This document shows, in pieces, positions 25,674 through 36,269 of a DNA stretch of 46,541 bases (its first letter is position 1; each line of letters begins with the position of its first letter). The DNA comes from Candidatus Thiopontia autotrophica (lineage in GTDB: Bacteria; Pseudomonadota; Gammaproteobacteria; GCF-002020875), in NCBI GenBank assembly GCA_014384675.1, contig JACNFK010000025.1, positions 1 through 46,541 on the forward strand, written 5' to 3'. The notes under the pieces were generated by a model. That model had not been told where the DNA came from and did not search any database. It was given only the letters and a program-made list of their open reading frames with translations. A program made the translations under genes and the position numbers.

Positions 25674-28247
25674 GCTAAATACCAGCTCCTCTCCACTCAG
25701 AGCCACTTTCACTACATCTCCCGGCAGATACTCCCCTGCCAGAATTTTCTGCGCCAGTGGGTTCTCGATCCGGTTCTGGATTGCCCGTTTGAGCGGACGC
25801 GCCCCATAGACCGGATCAAACCCAGCCTCACCAAGTCGATCAAGTGCCTCATCACTTATCTCCAGACCAATCTCACGGTCAGCCAGGCGCTGATGGAGAT
25901 ACTCCACCTGAATCTTGGCAATCGCCCTGATCTCCTCCTGACCCAGAGGGTGGAAGACCACTGACTCATCAACCCGGTTGATAAACTCGGGGCGGAAGTG
26001 GGAACCGACAATCTCCATCACTGCATCCTTCATTGCAGCATAATTCCCCTCCCCAGATAGCTGCTGAATCTGCTGTGATCCCAGATTTGAGGTCATCACA
26101 ATAACAGTGTTACGGAAATCAACCGTACGCCCCTGACCATCAGTAAGGCGTCCATCATCCAGCACCTGCAGCAGCACATTGAAGACATCGGGGTGCGCCT
26201 TCTCCACCTCATCCATCAAAATAACGGAATATGGCTTTCTCCGTACCGCCTCGGTCAGGTATCCACCCTCCTCATAGCCAACATATCCGGGAGGGGCACC
26301 AATCAGACGCGCCACCGAGTGCTTCTCCATAAACTCTGACATATCAATGCGTACCATCGCCTCCTCGGTATCGAAGAGGAACTGTGCCAACGCCTTGGTC
26401 AACTCGGTCTTGCCGACCCCAGTGGGGCCAAGAAAGAGGAAAGATCCATTAGGCCGGTTGGGATCAGAGAGCCCCGCTCGGGAGCGACGAATCGCATTGG
26501 AGACCGCCTCCACCGCCTCACTCTGGCCAATTACCCGCTGCTTGATCGCCTCCTCCATCCGTAGCAGTTTGTCACGCTCCCCCTCCAGCATCTTGGAGAC
26601 AGGAATTCCAGTCCACTTGGAGACCACCTCGGCGATCTCCTCATCGGTCACCTTGTTGCGTAGCAGCTGGTTCTCCTTCTGCTCTGACTCCGCCTCTGCA
26701 GCGGCAGCCAACTGCTGCTCCAGCTCCGGAATCTTGCCATACTGAAGCTCCGACATCCGCGCCAGATCACCGGCACGGCGTGCAGTCTCCAGCTCAATTC
26801 TTGCCTGCTCCAGTGACTCCTTGATATGGGTCGTACCCTGTACCGCAGACTTCTCCGCCTTCCAGATCTCATCAAGATCGGAGTATTCACGCTCCAGACG
26901 ATCCAGCTCTCCCTGCAGATCATCCAGCCTCTTCTTCGAGGCCTCATCACTCTCCTTCTTCAGGGCCTCACGCTCGATTTTGAGCTGAATCACCCGCCGA
27001 TCAAGCCTGTCCATCTCCTCCGGCATGGAGTCAATCTCCATCCGGATCCGGGATCCCGCCTCATCCATCAGATCAATCGCCTTATCCGGTAGCTGGCGAT
27101 CGGTAATATAGCGGTGTGACAAAGTTGCAGCCGCAACAATCGCAGGGTCGGTAATATCGATGCCATGGTGGACCTCATAACGCTCCTTGAGACCACGCAA
27201 AATGGCGATGGTGTCCTCTACCGAGGGCTCATCCACCAATACCTTCTGGAACCTTCTCTCCAGTGCTGCATCCTTCTCCACGTACTTGCGATACTCATCC
27301 AGGGTGGTGGCACCCACACAGTGAAGTTCACCGCGCGCCAGCGCTGGTTTCAACATATTTCCAGCATCCATGGAGCCTTCAGCCTTGCCAGCTCCCACCA
27401 TGGTATGGATCTCGTCAATAAAGAGAATCACCTGACCCTCCTGTTTGCTGAGATCATTGAGCACCCCCTTGAGACGCTCCTCAAACTCACCGCGGAATTT
27501 TGCCCCGGCAATCAGTGCGCCCATATCGAGCGAGAGCAGTCGTTTTCCCTTTATCCCCTCTGGAACCTCACCATTTACAATACGCTGTGCCAGCCCCTCG
27601 ACAATTGCAGTCTTTCCAACCCCCGGCTCACCGATCAGCACCGGATTATTCTTGGTACGGCGCTGTAGCACCTGAATGGCACGGCGGATCTCATCATCAC
27701 GCCCAATTACTGGATCAAGCTTTCCCTGTTCGGCTCTTTCAGTTAGATCAATAGTATATTTTTCAAGTGCTTGCCTCTGCTCCTCTGCATTTGGATCATC
27801 TACACTCTCGCCACCACGCAGCTGCTCCACCGCCTGCTCCAGGGAGCCCTTGGCGGCCCCAGCTTTTCTCAATAGCTCACCAAGCGTCCCCTTGTCATCC
27901 GCCGCAGCCAATACAAAGAGCTCCGAGGAGATATACTGATCACCCCGTTTCTGAGCCAGCTTATCGGTTAGATTCAACAACTTGCCAAGGTCATTGGATA
28001 GCTGAACATCCCCTCCCACACCCTCCACCGAGGCAAGACGATCCAGCGCCTCACCTAACTGGGAGCGTAGCGGATTTACCTGGACTCCCGCCAGGGTGAG
28101 AAGGTGACGAACTGTTCCACCCTCCTGATCCAGTAGTGCCAGCATAAGGTGAATCGGCTCAATAAACTGGTGATCTCTGCCTACAGCCAGTGACTGTGCA
28201 TCTGATAGCGCAGCCTGAAATTTCGTTGTTAGTTTGTCCATTCTCAT
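25671..28247 (-). CDS. clpB: ATP-dependent disaggregase ClpB
   Basis: ClpB is the hexameric Hsp104-type chaperone that rescues aggregated proteins with DnaK. From the ATG at 28247 the product has 858 residues (E. coli 857) and the family start [20 protein letters not shown]. It has an N-terminal Clp_N domain, a first AAA domain with GEPGVGKTA and [12 protein letters not shown], the coiled-coil middle domain (about 405-530), and a second AAA domain with [10 protein letters not shown] and [14 protein letters not shown]. An upstream in-frame ATG at 28310 falls in the promoter and is unlikely. A sigma32-like promoter precedes it. The stop codon lies inside the palindrome at 25509-25673. Confidence 0.97.
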   Translation of the reverse strand: MRMDKLTTKFQAALSDAQSLAVGRDHQFIEPIHLMLALLDQEGGTVRHLLTLAGVQVNPLRSQLGEALDRLASVEGVGGDVQLSNDLGKLLNLTDKLAQKRGDQYISSELFVLAAADDKGTLGELLRKAGAAKGSLEQAVEQLRGGESVDDPNAEEQRQALEKYTIDLTERAEQGKLDPVIGRDDEIRRAIQVLQRRTKNNPVLIGEPGVGKTAIVEGLAQRIVNGEVPEGIKGKRLLSLDMGALIAGAKFRGEFEERLKGVLNDLSKQEGQVILFIDEIHTMVGAGKAEGSMDAGNMLKPALARGELHCVGATTLDEYRKYVEKDAALERRFQKVLVDEPSVEDTIAILRGLKERYEVHHGIDITDPAIVAAATLSHRYITDRQLPDKAIDLMDEAGSRIRMEIDSMPEEMDRLDRRVIQLKIEREALKKESDEASKKRLDDLQGELDRLEREYSDLDEIWKAEKSAVQGTTHIKESLEQARIELETARRAGDLARMSELQYGKIPELEQQLAAAAEAESEQKENQLLRNKVTDEEIAEVVSKWTGIPVSKMLEGERDKLLRMEEAIKQRVIGQSEAVEAVSNAIRRSRAGLSDPNRPNGSFLFLGPTGVGKTELTKALAQFLFDTEEAMVRIDMSEFMEKHSVARLIGAPPGYVGYEEGGYLTEAVRRKPYSVILMDEVEKAHPDVFNVLLQVLDDGRLTDGQGRTVDFRNTVIVMTSNLGSQQIQQLSGEGNYAAMKDAVMEIVGSHFRPEFINRVDESVVFHPLGQEEIRAIAKIQVEYLHQRLADREIGLEISDEALDRLGEAGFDPVYGARPLKRAIQNRIENPLAQKILAGEYLPGDVVKVALSGEELVFS

Positions 28248-28283
28248 GGGTATGTTGCTCCAATAATGTTTGATCTCCCCCTT

Positions 28284-28310
28284 TAATGGGGGCATTTTTT
28301 CACTTTTCAA
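28284..28310 (-). promoter_or_regulatory. sigma32-like heat-shock promoter of clpB
   Basis: On the minus strand ATTGAAA (hexamer TTGAAA at 28305-28310) is followed after 13 bases by CCCCATTA (28284-28291). This matches the heat-shock consensus CTTGAAA and CCCCATNT closely and lies about 37 bases before the clpB start. The -10 overlaps a small hairpin CCCCC-ATTAAA-GGGGG. Confidence 0.75.
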
Positions 28311-28321
28311 TATCTATCAAG

Positions 28322-28444
28322 CTTTGCGAAAGTAATGACACGCTCGTACGGGTGGCCGTCTATAGCCAAGAAGGCTACAGCCGAGCGATACAGGGATGTG
28401 CTTGAGTGTGCCACATGGGCGAACGTGTCATTACTTTCGTAAAG
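28322..28444. repeat. conserved-core, variable-arm palindrome, copy B
   Basis: Arms 28322-28342 and 28424-28444 pair over 21 bases with one mismatch. Inside, GTGGC pairs with GCCAC, and CTATAGCC pairs with GGCTACAG with one mismatch around AAGAA. The core strand GAGCGATACAGGGATGTG then CTTGAGTG matches copies A and C. It lies between the divergent clpB and rimO promoters, so it is not simply a terminator for a neighbouring gene. Confidence 0.85.
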
Positions 28445-28452
28445 ATTGATAC

Positions 28453-28480
28453 TTAACCAATGATGTTGAAACGGTATAAT
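28453..28480 (+). promoter_or_regulatory. sigma70-like promoter of rimO
   Basis: A perfect -10 box TATAAT occupies 28475-28480. TTAACC at 28453-28458 is a fair -35 at 16-base spacing. Transcription would start near 28487, the A of the rimO ATG. Confidence 0.65.
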
Positions 28481-28486
28481 CTCGCG

Positions 28487-29800
28487 ATGAATTCAACCCC
28501 CACCATCGGTTTTGTCAGCCTTGGTTGCCCCAAGGCAACTGTTGATTCCGAACGAATCCTTAGCCAGATTCGTGCCGAGGGGTACAGGCTTGCAAACAGC
28601 TACAGCAAATCGGATCTTGTGGTGGTCAACACCTGCGGCTTTATTGATGCCGCCATTGAGGAGTCACTTGATACCATTGGTGAGGCGATGGAGCAGAATG
28701 GACAGGTTATTGTGACCGGCTGTCTGGGGGGGGACCGGGATAAAATTCTCTCCAACTACCCCAACGTGCTAGCGGTAACAGGGCCAAATTCAACTAAAGA
28801 GGTTATGGAGTCCATCCACGCCACAGTGCCCCCACCTCAAGATCCGCTGACCAAACTGCTGCCGGATCGGGAGGTGCGGTTGACCCCGGACCACTACGCC
28901 TACCTTAAGATCTCCGAGGGGTGCAATCAGCACTGCAGTTTTTGCATTATTCCATCTCTGCGTGGAAAACTGGTGAGTCGACCCATTGGTGAGATTTTGG
29001 GTGAGGCGGAACGACTGGTGGAGAGTGGGGTAAAGGAGCTGATGGTGGTGTCTCAGGATAGTGCTGCCTACGGTGCCGACCTGCGCTATCGCAGTGAGAT
29101 CACTGGCAATGGGGTCCTCTCCACCCGTATCACAACCCTGGCAGAGGAACTTGGCAAGTTGGGGATATGGATCCGTCTCCACTATCTCTATCCATACCCT
29201 GTCATTGATCAGTTGATTCCAATGATGGCAGAGGGGAAGATCCTCCCCTACCTTGATGTGCCGCTACAACACGCCTCCCCCTCTATTCTAAAGACAATGA
29301 GACGTCCAGCAGATAGTGAGAATGCGCTGCGACGAATAGAGAAGTGGCGTGAGATCTGCCCGGATATCACCATTCGCAGCACCTTTATTGTCGGCTTTCC
29401 GGGTGAGGGTGAGGCTGAATTCGAGGAGCTGCTCAATTTCCTGGAAGATGCAGATCTGGATCGTGCAGGGGCCTTCGCCTACTCACCAGTGGAAGGGGCC
29501 GCCGCCAACCAACTGCCAAACCAGGTTGATCCTGATATCCAGCAGGAGCGGCTGGAGCAGTTTATGCGGGTACAGAGTGAGATTAGTGCCAGAAAATTGC
29601 AGCACAGGGTCAGCAAAACCGAAACCATTATTATCGATAGCGTTACTGATGAGGGGGCTGTTGGTCGCAGTCGAGGGGATGCACCGGAGATTGATGGAGA
29701 GGTTCACCTACCAGACATTACCGGGCTGAGTTGCGGCGACCTGGTGAATGTCAGGATTGTGGCTGCTGATGAACATGACCTTGAGGGAGAGTTGATATGA
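28487..29800 (+). CDS. rimO: ribosomal protein S12 methylthiotransferase RimO
   Basis: RimO is a radical-SAM enzyme that adds a methylthio group to an aspartate of ribosomal protein S12. The 437-residue protein has the N-terminal UPF0004 cluster cysteines (Cys14, Cys50, Cys79), the radical-SAM CNQHCSFC (Cys146, 150, 153) and a C-terminal TRAM domain. I start at the ATG at 28487, giving [16 protein letters not shown]; an ATG at 28460 lies upstream of the -10 box and adds nine residues. There is no Shine-Dalgarno, and the promoter position suggests a leaderless mRNA. It overlaps the next gene by four bases. Confidence 0.95.
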   Translation: MNSTPTIGFVSLGCPKATVDSERILSQIRAEGYRLANSYSKSDLVVVNTCGFIDAAIEESLDTIGEAMEQNGQVIVTGCLGGDRDKILSNYPNVLAVTGPNSTKEVMESIHATVPPPQDPLTKLLPDREVRLTPDHYAYLKISEGCNQHCSFCIIPSLRGKLVSRPIGEILGEAERLVESGVKELMVVSQDSAAYGADLRYRSEITGNGVLSTRITTLAEELGKLGIWIRLHYLYPYPVIDQLIPMMAEGKILPYLDVPLQHASPSILKTMRRPADSENALRRIEKWREICPDITIRSTFIVGFPGEGEAEFEELLNFLEDADLDRAGAFAYSPVEGAAANQLPNQVDPDIQQERLEQFMRVQSEISARKLQHRVSKTETIIIDSVTDEGAVGRSRGDAPEIDGEVHLPDITGLSCGDLVNVRIVAADEHDLEGELI

Positions 29801-30480
29801 TATTGGCAATCCTTGGAATCCTGCTACTGGCTGCCATCACCCTCCCCCAAATGTGGGTCAAACGGGTGATGAGACAGTACAGCACCCCGGATGATCGATA
29901 TGAGCTCAGTGGTGGTGAGCTAGCCCGAATCATCCTCAACCGCTATGGACTTAACCATGTAGGGGTTGAGACAACCAAGGAGGGGGATCACTATGACCCT
30001 GAAGATAGAACTGTTCGTCTGAGCGAGCCCTATTTCTCCGGACGCTCTCTTGCGGCGATAACCATTGCTGCCCATGAGGTTGGCCATGCCATCCAGCACG
30101 ACACCGATTACAGGCCGATGGCGCTACGCTCGAGACTGGTAGGCAAGACCCGTGGCGCCGAGAAGCTGGGGGCAATGATTCTGATGGCCTCACCACTGTT
30201 TGCCGTTATCTCCAGAAGGCCTCTGCCCGCACTGATCCTCTTTCTGGCTGGACTGGCCAGCATGGGGATGCCGGCACTGGTCCACCTCGCCACCCTGCCG
30301 GTAGAGTTTGATGCCAGTTTTAACCGGGCACTTCCACTACTAAAGGCTGGAGGCCATCTCCATGACGGCGATGAGGGCGCTGCCAGAAAGCTGTTAAAAG
30401 CCGCGGCTCTCACCTATGTTGCCAGCTCTCTTAGCAGTCTGCTCAACTTCTGGAAGTGGCTACGTGTCCTGCGCCGATAG
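29797..30480 (+). CDS. membrane zinc metallopeptidase, YugP family
   Basis: The 227-residue protein has an N-terminal membrane anchor (about 2-20), the zinc motif HEVGH (93-97) within [18 protein letters not shown], two further hydrophobic segments (about 130-175), the conserved [12 protein letters not shown] with a candidate third ligand Glu174, and a C-terminal YVASSL stretch. This matches the neutral zinc metallopeptidase (YugP) family; its substrates are not established. It shares ATGA with the rimO stop, and its end overlaps rsmJ on the other strand by 21 bases. Confidence 0.9.
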   Translation: MILAILGILLLAAITLPQMWVKRVMRQYSTPDDRYELSGGELARIILNRYGLNHVGVETTKEGDHYDPEDRTVRLSEPYFSGRSLAAITIAAHEVGHAIQHDTDYRPMALRSRLVGKTRGAEKLGAMILMASPLFAVISRRPLPALILFLAGLASMGMPALVHLATLPVEFDASFNRALPLLKAGGHLHDGDEGAARKLLKAAALTYVASSLSSLLNFWKWLRVLRR

Positions 30481-31230
30481 ATAGATATCATAGCGTGTAC
30501 TCTTGCCTGTGATCTGAAAATCTGGCTCTTGGTGGCCAAGAGGTAGGGCCTTGCGGGGGCGCTTCACAACCACCCGTCTCCTGGCTGCCACCATGGCCGC
30601 TTCCAGTAGCTCTTCCGTATCCTGATCCTCTCCAACCACCTCTCGAAATAGCATCATCTCTTTTCCCGGCAGCGCACTCTTTTTCGAATGAGGGTACATC
30701 GGATCGAGATAGCAGATATCTGGCCGCTCCTCCTCGGAGAGGGATTGCATGTAGTTGGCTCCCTCCTGTTCTAGCAGTGATATCCTCCCCATAACCTCAG
30801 CGATCTCCGAAACAGTAGCCGCCCGCTCCAGACCATCCCGTAGCAATGCGGCCACTATTGGGGAGCGCTCCACCATGGTGACCTCACACCCTAGTGATGC
30901 CAACACGAAACCATCTCTTCCAAGTCCTGCTGTCAGATCCAGTACCGATGGGGTGTTGCCGCTTTTGAGACCGACCGCCTTGGCGATCAACTGTCCCCTG
31001 CCGCCACCATAGCGAAAGCGGTGGGCTACCTTGCCTGAGACAAAATCAGCATAGACCCCACCGGTTTTGGAGTTGGTTTTACGGAGCTCGAGGCGAGCTT
31101 CCGTGTAGGTGAGGAGAAAATCGAAATCTGCACCATCTGTTACAGCAGGAAGAGCCAGCCGCTGAGCCAGCTCCTCTGCCCTGTGTTGCTGTGATGAGTC
31201 ATGAGATGTGATTGCTATTGAGACACTCAT
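30460..31230 (-). CDS. rsmJ: 16S rRNA m2G1516 methyltransferase RsmJ
   Basis: RsmJ methylates guanine 1516 of 16S rRNA. The 256-residue protein has the SAM motif LDLTAGLGRDGFVLASLG and the family catalytic motif CYLDPMYPHSKKSAL. The ATG at 31230 gives the start MSVSIAITSHD; an upstream ATG at 31257 adds nine residues without family support. The gene is convergent with the YugP-type peptidase and overlaps its last 21 bases. Confidence 0.94.
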   Translation of the reverse strand: MSVSIAITSHDSSQQHRAEELAQRLALPAVTDGADFDFLLTYTEARLELRKTNSKTGGVYADFVSGKVAHRFRYGGGRGQLIAKAVGLKSGNTPSVLDLTAGLGRDGFVLASLGCEVTMVERSPIVAALLRDGLERAATVSEIAEVMGRISLLEQEGANYMQSLSEEERPDICYLDPMYPHSKKSALPGKEMMLFREVVGEDQDTEELLEAAMVAARRRVVVKRPRKALPLGHQEPDFQITGKSTRYDIYLSAQDT

Positions 31231-31295
31231 GTTGGGTATATCGCTGGATGACCGCACATGTAAGGGAACATGTCCTTGTTATGAATCCTTATATC

Positions 31296-31324
31296 CTGGA
31301 TCCCCGCTTTCGCCGGGATGACGG
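31296..31324. repeat. short GC-rich palindromic repeat, copy 2
   Basis: The segment CTGGATCCCCGC then TTTCGCCGGGATGACGG resembles copy 1 at 5597-5625. TCCCCG can pair with CGCCGGGA around a short tip. It lies in the gap between rsmJ and the nitronate-monooxygenase-like gene. Confidence 0.6.
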
Positions 31325-31352
31325 TTGACCTGCGCGAGGATGGCGACTAAAA

Positions 31353-32615
31353 CTATCCAGGCTTCTTGATCTCGTCGTGGGTACTGAACTGGTAGTCCTT
31401 GAAAAGGTGCTCCGCAGTTGGCTCCTGGTAGCTGCCATCCTCATTCTGGTTGGCGGTATCTTTCAGGCGGTAGGTGTAGTGGCCACAGGTCCAGACCTTG
31501 TACTTACGCATATGGGTACAGAGGCAGATCTTCTCCTCAACCGAGATTTTCTTCTCATCCGGATGAGCTGCCACGGCCTCATTGTAGGCATCAACATAGC
31601 TGCAGTGGCCCTTGGCGTCCAGCACATAACCGTAGGATTCGCAGTTGGGGCGGATACCGGAGCCGATTGCCGGGGTGCTTTTCAGTATCCGCATGGGGTA
31701 GCCGGTTGGGGATAGGGTGTTGACCTCGATATCCTCCTCATTGGCCTCAAAGTATGCCTGTTTTGCAGCTGCCGGCAGTCCACACTCCTGGGCAATGGTA
31801 AAACGGGTGGAGACCTGGATCGCCGACGCCCCCTGCTCCAGAAATTTAGCCCCATCCGTACCGGTAAAGATGCCACCTGCCGGAATTACCGGAATGGTAA
31901 GGTCTGACTCCCTTAGATAATCGAGCACCTCCTGGGTGATGGTAGCCAGATCAAACTCGGCCCAATCCATACCAAAACCGAGATGGCCACCCGCCAGTGG
32001 TCCCTCAACCACGATAAAATCGGGCAGTCTATCCAGGCGCGCCGCCCGCTTCAGAAAGAGCTTAAGGGCACGTACTGAGGAGACGATAATCCCGATATGG
32101 GCATCCCGAAAACGGGGGTTTTCCTTGATAAGCTCAAGCGACCCAAGATGGAGGCCTGCACTAAGGGTGATGCCGTCAATCCCCGCATCGAGTGCAGCGT
32201 TGAGGCGAACCCGCAGGGTCTCCTTGGGGTTGTTCATGGTGAGTTTTTCCATACAGTTGATGAAAACTCCACCATCCCCACGCTTGGCCGACATCGCCTC
32301 ATCAACGTGACGGGTCTGCGCCTCATGCAACTCACCCAGATCAAACTGGGCAATCGACTTGTCCGGATTGTCGACATTAAACTTGTACTGTTTCAGTCGG
32401 TCACCAACGTATCTGGTCTTGAAATCCTTATCGATAACCGTGGGAATCATCGCGTCTGAGAGGTGGCCAATACCACCCTGCTCTGCGAATACCAGTGCCA
32501 GGTCACGGGTCGAGATATCGACCCCCATTCCACCCAACATCAGCGGAACAAACTCCTTGTCACCAAGAATCAGGCGGTGGTCATCGATACGTTTAGAGAG
32601 GGTTGAATCGGTCAT
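31353..32615 (-). CDS. nitronate monooxygenase-like flavoprotein with Cys-rich tail
   Basis: The 420-residue protein has the TIM-barrel FMN fold of the NMO/2-nitropropane dioxygenase family: LMLGGMGVDIS near the N terminus, VEGPLAGGHLGFG, and the FMN-phosphate loop VIPAGGIFTGTDGAKFLEQGASAIQ. The C-terminal extension (about 320-420) holds five cysteines (325, 338, 364, 366, 377) in NCESYG, HCSY, ICLCTHM and WTCGHY, which is unusual for simple NMOs and could bind a metal or iron-sulfur centre. The family also includes enoyl reductases, so activity on nitronates is not certain. It stands alone between rsmJ and lspA. Confidence 0.82.
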   Translation of the reverse strand: MTDSTLSKRIDDHRLILGDKEFVPLMLGGMGVDISTRDLALVFAEQGGIGHLSDAMIPTVIDKDFKTRYVGDRLKQYKFNVDNPDKSIAQFDLGELHEAQTRHVDEAMSAKRGDGGVFINCMEKLTMNNPKETLRVRLNAALDAGIDGITLSAGLHLGSLELIKENPRFRDAHIGIIVSSVRALKLFLKRAARLDRLPDFIVVEGPLAGGHLGFGMDWAEFDLATITQEVLDYLRESDLTIPVIPAGGIFTGTDGAKFLEQGASAIQVSTRFTIAQECGLPAAAKQAYFEANEEDIEVNTLSPTGYPMRILKSTPAIGSGIRPNCESYGYVLDAKGHCSYVDAYNEAVAAHPDEKKISVEEKICLCTHMRKYKVWTCGHYTYRLKDTANQNEDGSYQEPTAEHLFKDYQFSTHDEIKKPG

Positions 32616-32696
32616 GAAGGCAGTCTCTATATGGTTCTTCTGGTTCTCGGCAATATAATGGTTTAATCATACAATATTATAATATTCAGTGAAGCA

Positions 32697-33185
32697 CTAC
32701 TTCTCCTCACTCCCAAAAACCGCATCCCAAACCACAATGATGGCGCCAATGGAGATGGCGCTATCCGCAATATTGAATGCTGGCCAGTGCCAACCCATGG
32801 CATGAAAATCGAGAAAATCTATTACATCCCCATACTGAACCCGATCAATCAGATTCCCAATTGCCCCGCCAATAATTAGCGCAATTGCAATCGCCAACCA
32901 GCGCTCATCTTCACTCAGTGAACGCAGCCAACGCAACAGAAATACCGTAATTACCACAGTCAGCACCACAAAGAACCAGCGCTGCCACCCACCTGCATCT
33001 GCCAGAAAACTGAAGGCAGCCCCCTCATTCTGCATCAGCGTCAGATTCATGAAGGGGAGGATCTCTCCCTGCCGATAGAGCTCAAGATAGTACTCAGCAA
33101 GAATCTTGGTCCCCTGATCCAGAAAAAGGATCAGTGCGGAGAGGCGTAGCCAGATAAGAGATGGAGTCTTCAGCTCTGAGGTCAT
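32697..33185 (-). CDS. lspA: lipoprotein signal peptidase (signal peptidase II)
   Basis: LspA removes the signal peptide from diacylated prolipoproteins in the inner membrane, acting after Lgt. The 162-residue protein has four membrane segments, the conserved NEGAAFSFLA, and the two family regions GNLIDRVQYGDVIDFLDF and FNIADSAISIGA; the catalytic aspartates are probably Asp123 and Asp141. It follows ileS by 21 bases in the conserved ileS-lspA pair. The fkpB and ispH genes that follow in E. coli are absent here. Confidence 0.97.
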   Translation of the reverse strand: MTSELKTPSLIWLRLSALILFLDQGTKILAEYYLELYRQGEILPFMNLTLMQNEGAAFSFLADAGGWQRWFFVVLTVVITVFLLRWLRSLSEDERWLAIAIALIIGGAIGNLIDRVQYGDVIDFLDFHAMGWHWPAFNIADSAISIGAIIVVWDAVFGSEEK

Positions 33186-33206
33186 AATTTCAATGGCTCA
33201 ATGGGG

Positions 33207-36029
33207 TCAGGCATAGAGGCGCTGCTCACCAGAACCGGTTACATTATCCACACAGCGTCCACAAAGCTCTGGATGGTCGCTGTTGCTGCCCACGTCCTCT
33301 CGGTGGTGCCAGCAACGGACACACTTCTCATGATTTGAGGCACCTACCTGCACTCTTAACCCCTCCAGCTCTGTAGCCTCTGCATCAACTGGCGCCCCAT
33401 CCAGCGGATGAATTCGGGCATACGAGGTAATAAGTACAAAACGGAGCTCATCCTCAAGCTTCTCAAGCAGTGAGATAAGCGACTCATCACAGTAGAGATC
33501 AACCTCTGCATCGAGGCCAGACCCAATAGTCTTGCTGTTACGCAGCGCCTCCAGGGCACGTGCCACCTCGGTGCGAACAGCCATAATCTGCCCCCAATCG
33601 GCAGCCGTCAGGGCGGCCCCGGAGGAGTCGCCGTCCATCTGGAATAGCCCCTGGTAGAACTCCTCCAGGAAGACACTCTCACTACGCTCTCCCGGCAGGA
33701 AGCTCCAGATCTCGTCAGCGGTAAAGCTGGTGATTGGGGCAAGCCAACGGACCATCGCCTCGACGATATGGTACATCGCTGTCTGGGTGGAGCGTCTGGC
33801 CTGACTCTCGCTCTGTGTGGTGTATTGACGATCCTTGATTATATCGAGATAGAAACCACCCATCTCAACCGAGCAGAAATTATGAATCTTCTGGAAGACC
33901 TGGTGGAAGTTATACTCCTCATAAGCCTCAATAATCTCCTCCTGCAGACGTGCCGCATGGTCAACTGCCCAGCGATCCAGTGACAACATCTCCTCTGGCT
34001 TAAGCAGATCAGCCGCAGGATCAAATCCATGCAGGTTGGATAGCAGAAAACGGGCAGTATTGCGGATACGGCGATATGCATCTGCCATCCGGCGCAGAAT
34101 CTCGTCAGAGACTGTCATCTCCCCACGGTAGTCGGTGGATGAGACCCATAGTCTAATAATATCGGCACCCAACTCATTGATCACCTTCTGTGGAGCAATC
34201 ACGTTACCGAGTGACTTGGACATCTTCTTGCCATCCTTGTCGACGGTAAAGCCGTGTGTCAGCACCTCCCTGTATGGCGCCTCTCCATGCATCGCCACAG
34301 ATGTCAGCAGTGATGACTGGAACCAGCCCCGGTGCTGATCCGACCCCTCAAGATAGAGGTCCGCCGGACGTGAGAGGCTATCCCTGCGATCCAGCACAGC
34401 ATGGTGAGTAACCCCGGAGTCAAACCAGACATCCAGGGTATCCGTGACCTTCTGGTATCTCTCTGCATCGTCCCCAAGAAGTTCAGCGGAATCAAGGCCA
34501 AACCAGCCGTCAATACCTGACTTCTCAACCCGCTGCGCCACCTCCTCGATCAGGCGTACGGTCTCCGGATGTGGATCACCTGTCTCCCTGTCGATAAATA
34601 GGGCAATTGGAACACCCCAGGTACGCTGACGGGAGATACACCAGTCTGGACGATTCTCGACCATCCCCTCAATACGCGCCTGACCCCAGTCCGGCATCCA
34701 GCGCACACCCTTGATAGCATCCATTGCATCGCTACGTAGATTCGCCTGATCCATACTGATGAACCACTGTGGGGTTGCGCGGAATATGATTGGGGTCTTG
34801 TGACGCCAACAGTGAGGGTAACTGTGACGAATCTTCTCCATACAGAGAAGCGCCCCACGCTCCTCAAGCACCTCCAGCACATGATCATTTGCCTTGAATA
34901 CATGCTCCCCTGCAAATATCTCTGTGCCATCAAGAAAACAACCATTCCCGCCAACCGGATTATGAACCGGCAGGTTATATTTCATCCCCACCACGTAGTC
35001 CTCCTGACCGTGGCCAGGGGCAGTATGGACTGCACCAGTACCCGCATCCAGAGTGACGTGGTCACCAACAATTATTGGCACCTGACGATCATAGAATGGG
35101 TGGTTAAGCTCTAGCCCCTCCAGGTCAGAACCGTGGCAACGTCCAAGAATGGTGTAGTCGCCGATTTCTGCACGCTCCAACACAGCAGTATGAAGTGCCT
35201 CTGCCAACAGCAGACGAGTCTCACCGGTCTGAATCAACAGGTATTCAAAGTCTGGATGGAGCGAGACCGCCTGGTTAGCTGGCAGGGTCCATGGGGTTGT
35301 GGTCCAGATAACTACCGAGATTGTGCCGCTACCATCTGACTCCAGATTGCAGCGTCCAAGAAAACCGGCCTCATCAACCACATTGAAACGGACATCAATA
35401 GCTGGGGATGTCTTGTCCTCATGCTCCACCTCAGCCTCTGCGAGGGCAGAGCCGCAATCGGTACACCAGTGGACCGGCTTCTCCCCCTTGTGAAGATGAC
35501 CCTTCTCGACAATCTTTCCAAGCGCACGAATAATATCCGCCTCAAACTGGAAGTCCATGGTCAGATATGGATTATCCCAGTCACCCAACACACCGAGGCG
35601 CTGGAAATCATTTTTCTGCCCCTCTACCTGACGAGCCGCATACTCTCGAGCCTTCTGCCGAAAAGCCTCGGCATCCAGCTTGCGTCCGGGCTTGCCCCAC
35701 TTCTTCTCTACATTGAGTTCGATTGGTAGCCCATGGCAGTCCCACCCTGGGATATATGGGGTATCAAACCCCATCTGGGCACGGGACTTGAGGATCATAT
35801 CTTTCAGAATCTTGTTTACCGCATGGCCAATATGGATATCACCATTTGCATATGGGGGGCCATCATGGAGAATGAATGTGGGTTTCCCACTATTCTGCTC
35901 CCGCATCTTGCCGTACAGATCAATCTTCTCCCAATTTTTCAGATAGTTGGGTTCACGATTGGCCAGATTAGCCTTCATCGGGAATCCGGTCTTGGGAAGA
36001 TTGAGGGTCTCTTTGTAATTGTTTGCCAC
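33207..36029 (-). CDS. ileS: isoleucyl-tRNA synthetase
   Basis: IleRS is a class I synthetase with editing. The 940-residue protein (E. coli 938) has HIGH at 66-69 in [15 protein letters not shown], the CP1 editing domain ([14 protein letters not shown]), KMSKS in [10 protein letters not shown], and a C-terminal zinc knuckle built from CVRCWHH and CGRCVDNV. This is the bacterial mupirocin-sensitive type by architecture. The start is GTG at 36029, preceded by GGATAA. It is normally cotranscribed with ribF, but a 240-base gap with a large palindrome separates them. Confidence 0.97.
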   Translation of the reverse strand: MANNYKETLNLPKTGFPMKANLANREPNYLKNWEKIDLYGKMREQNSGKPTFILHDGPPYANGDIHIGHAVNKILKDMILKSRAQMGFDTPYIPGWDCHGLPIELNVEKKWGKPGRKLDAEAFRQKAREYAARQVEGQKNDFQRLGVLGDWDNPYLTMDFQFEADIIRALGKIVEKGHLHKGEKPVHWCTDCGSALAEAEVEHEDKTSPAIDVRFNVVDEAGFLGRCNLESDGSGTISVVIWTTTPWTLPANQAVSLHPDFEYLLIQTGETRLLLAEALHTAVLERAEIGDYTILGRCHGSDLEGLELNHPFYDRQVPIIVGDHVTLDAGTGAVHTAPGHGQEDYVVGMKYNLPVHNPVGGNGCFLDGTEIFAGEHVFKANDHVLEVLEERGALLCMEKIRHSYPHCWRHKTPIIFRATPQWFISMDQANLRSDAMDAIKGVRWMPDWGQARIEGMVENRPDWCISRQRTWGVPIALFIDRETGDPHPETVRLIEEVAQRVEKSGIDGWFGLDSAELLGDDAERYQKVTDTLDVWFDSGVTHHAVLDRRDSLSRPADLYLEGSDQHRGWFQSSLLTSVAMHGEAPYREVLTHGFTVDKDGKKMSKSLGNVIAPQKVINELGADIIRLWVSSTDYRGEMTVSDEILRRMADAYRRIRNTARFLLSNLHGFDPAADLLKPEEMLSLDRWAVDHAARLQEEIIEAYEEYNFHQVFQKIHNFCSVEMGGFYLDIIKDRQYTTQSESQARRSTQTAMYHIVEAMVRWLAPITSFTADEIWSFLPGERSESVFLEEFYQGLFQMDGDSSGAALTAADWGQIMAVRTEVARALEALRNSKTIGSGLDAEVDLYCDESLISLLEKLEDELRFVLITSYARIHPLDGAPVDAEATELEGLRVQVGASNHEKCVRCWHHREDVGSNSDHPELCGRCVDNVTGSGEQRLYA

Positions 36030-36075
36030 TTTGTTATCCGTAACTATTTTTTAAAAACAATACTGTGAATGAGTA

Positions 36076-36247
36076 GTTCTGGTTTTGGTTTGTTCATCGA
36101 CTGAATCCAGTTGTCCCTGATAGTTTTCTATTAATCCAGACTGTTAAGTGTCCGAGTGTCTGAGCGCAGCGAGTTTTCGGACACGCTGGATTAATAGAAA
36201 AATATCAGGATAGAGACAACTGCTGAAGGAGAAGTACAATCCAGAAC
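36076..36247. repeat. 172-bp stepped palindrome between ribF and ileS
   Basis: Successive arms pair inward: GTTCTGG with CCAGAAC, CAGTTGTC (36108-36115) with GACAACTG (36215-36222), CCTGATA with TATCAGG, a perfect 16-bp block (36124-36139 with 36186-36201), and a central hairpin GTGTCCG (36148-36154) with CGGACAC (36178-36184) enclosing AGTGTCTGAGCGCAGCGAG. There is no T-tract and no open frame. It takes up most of the 240-base gap, which otherwise shows nothing. Confidence 0.8.
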
Positions 36248-36269
36248 CATATTTACAATTGTGCTAATT

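Noticed and set aside
30460-30480. Frameshift at the end of the YugP-type peptidase causing the overlap with rsmJ
   Set aside because: Both proteins keep plausible family C-terminal ends and normal lengths, so the overlap looks real.
31465-31480. GGCGGTAGGTG resembling an ops element for RfaH
   Set aside because: It lies inside the nitronate-monooxygenase-like gene on the non-coding strand, deviates from the ops consensus after GGCGGTAG, and no target operon follows.
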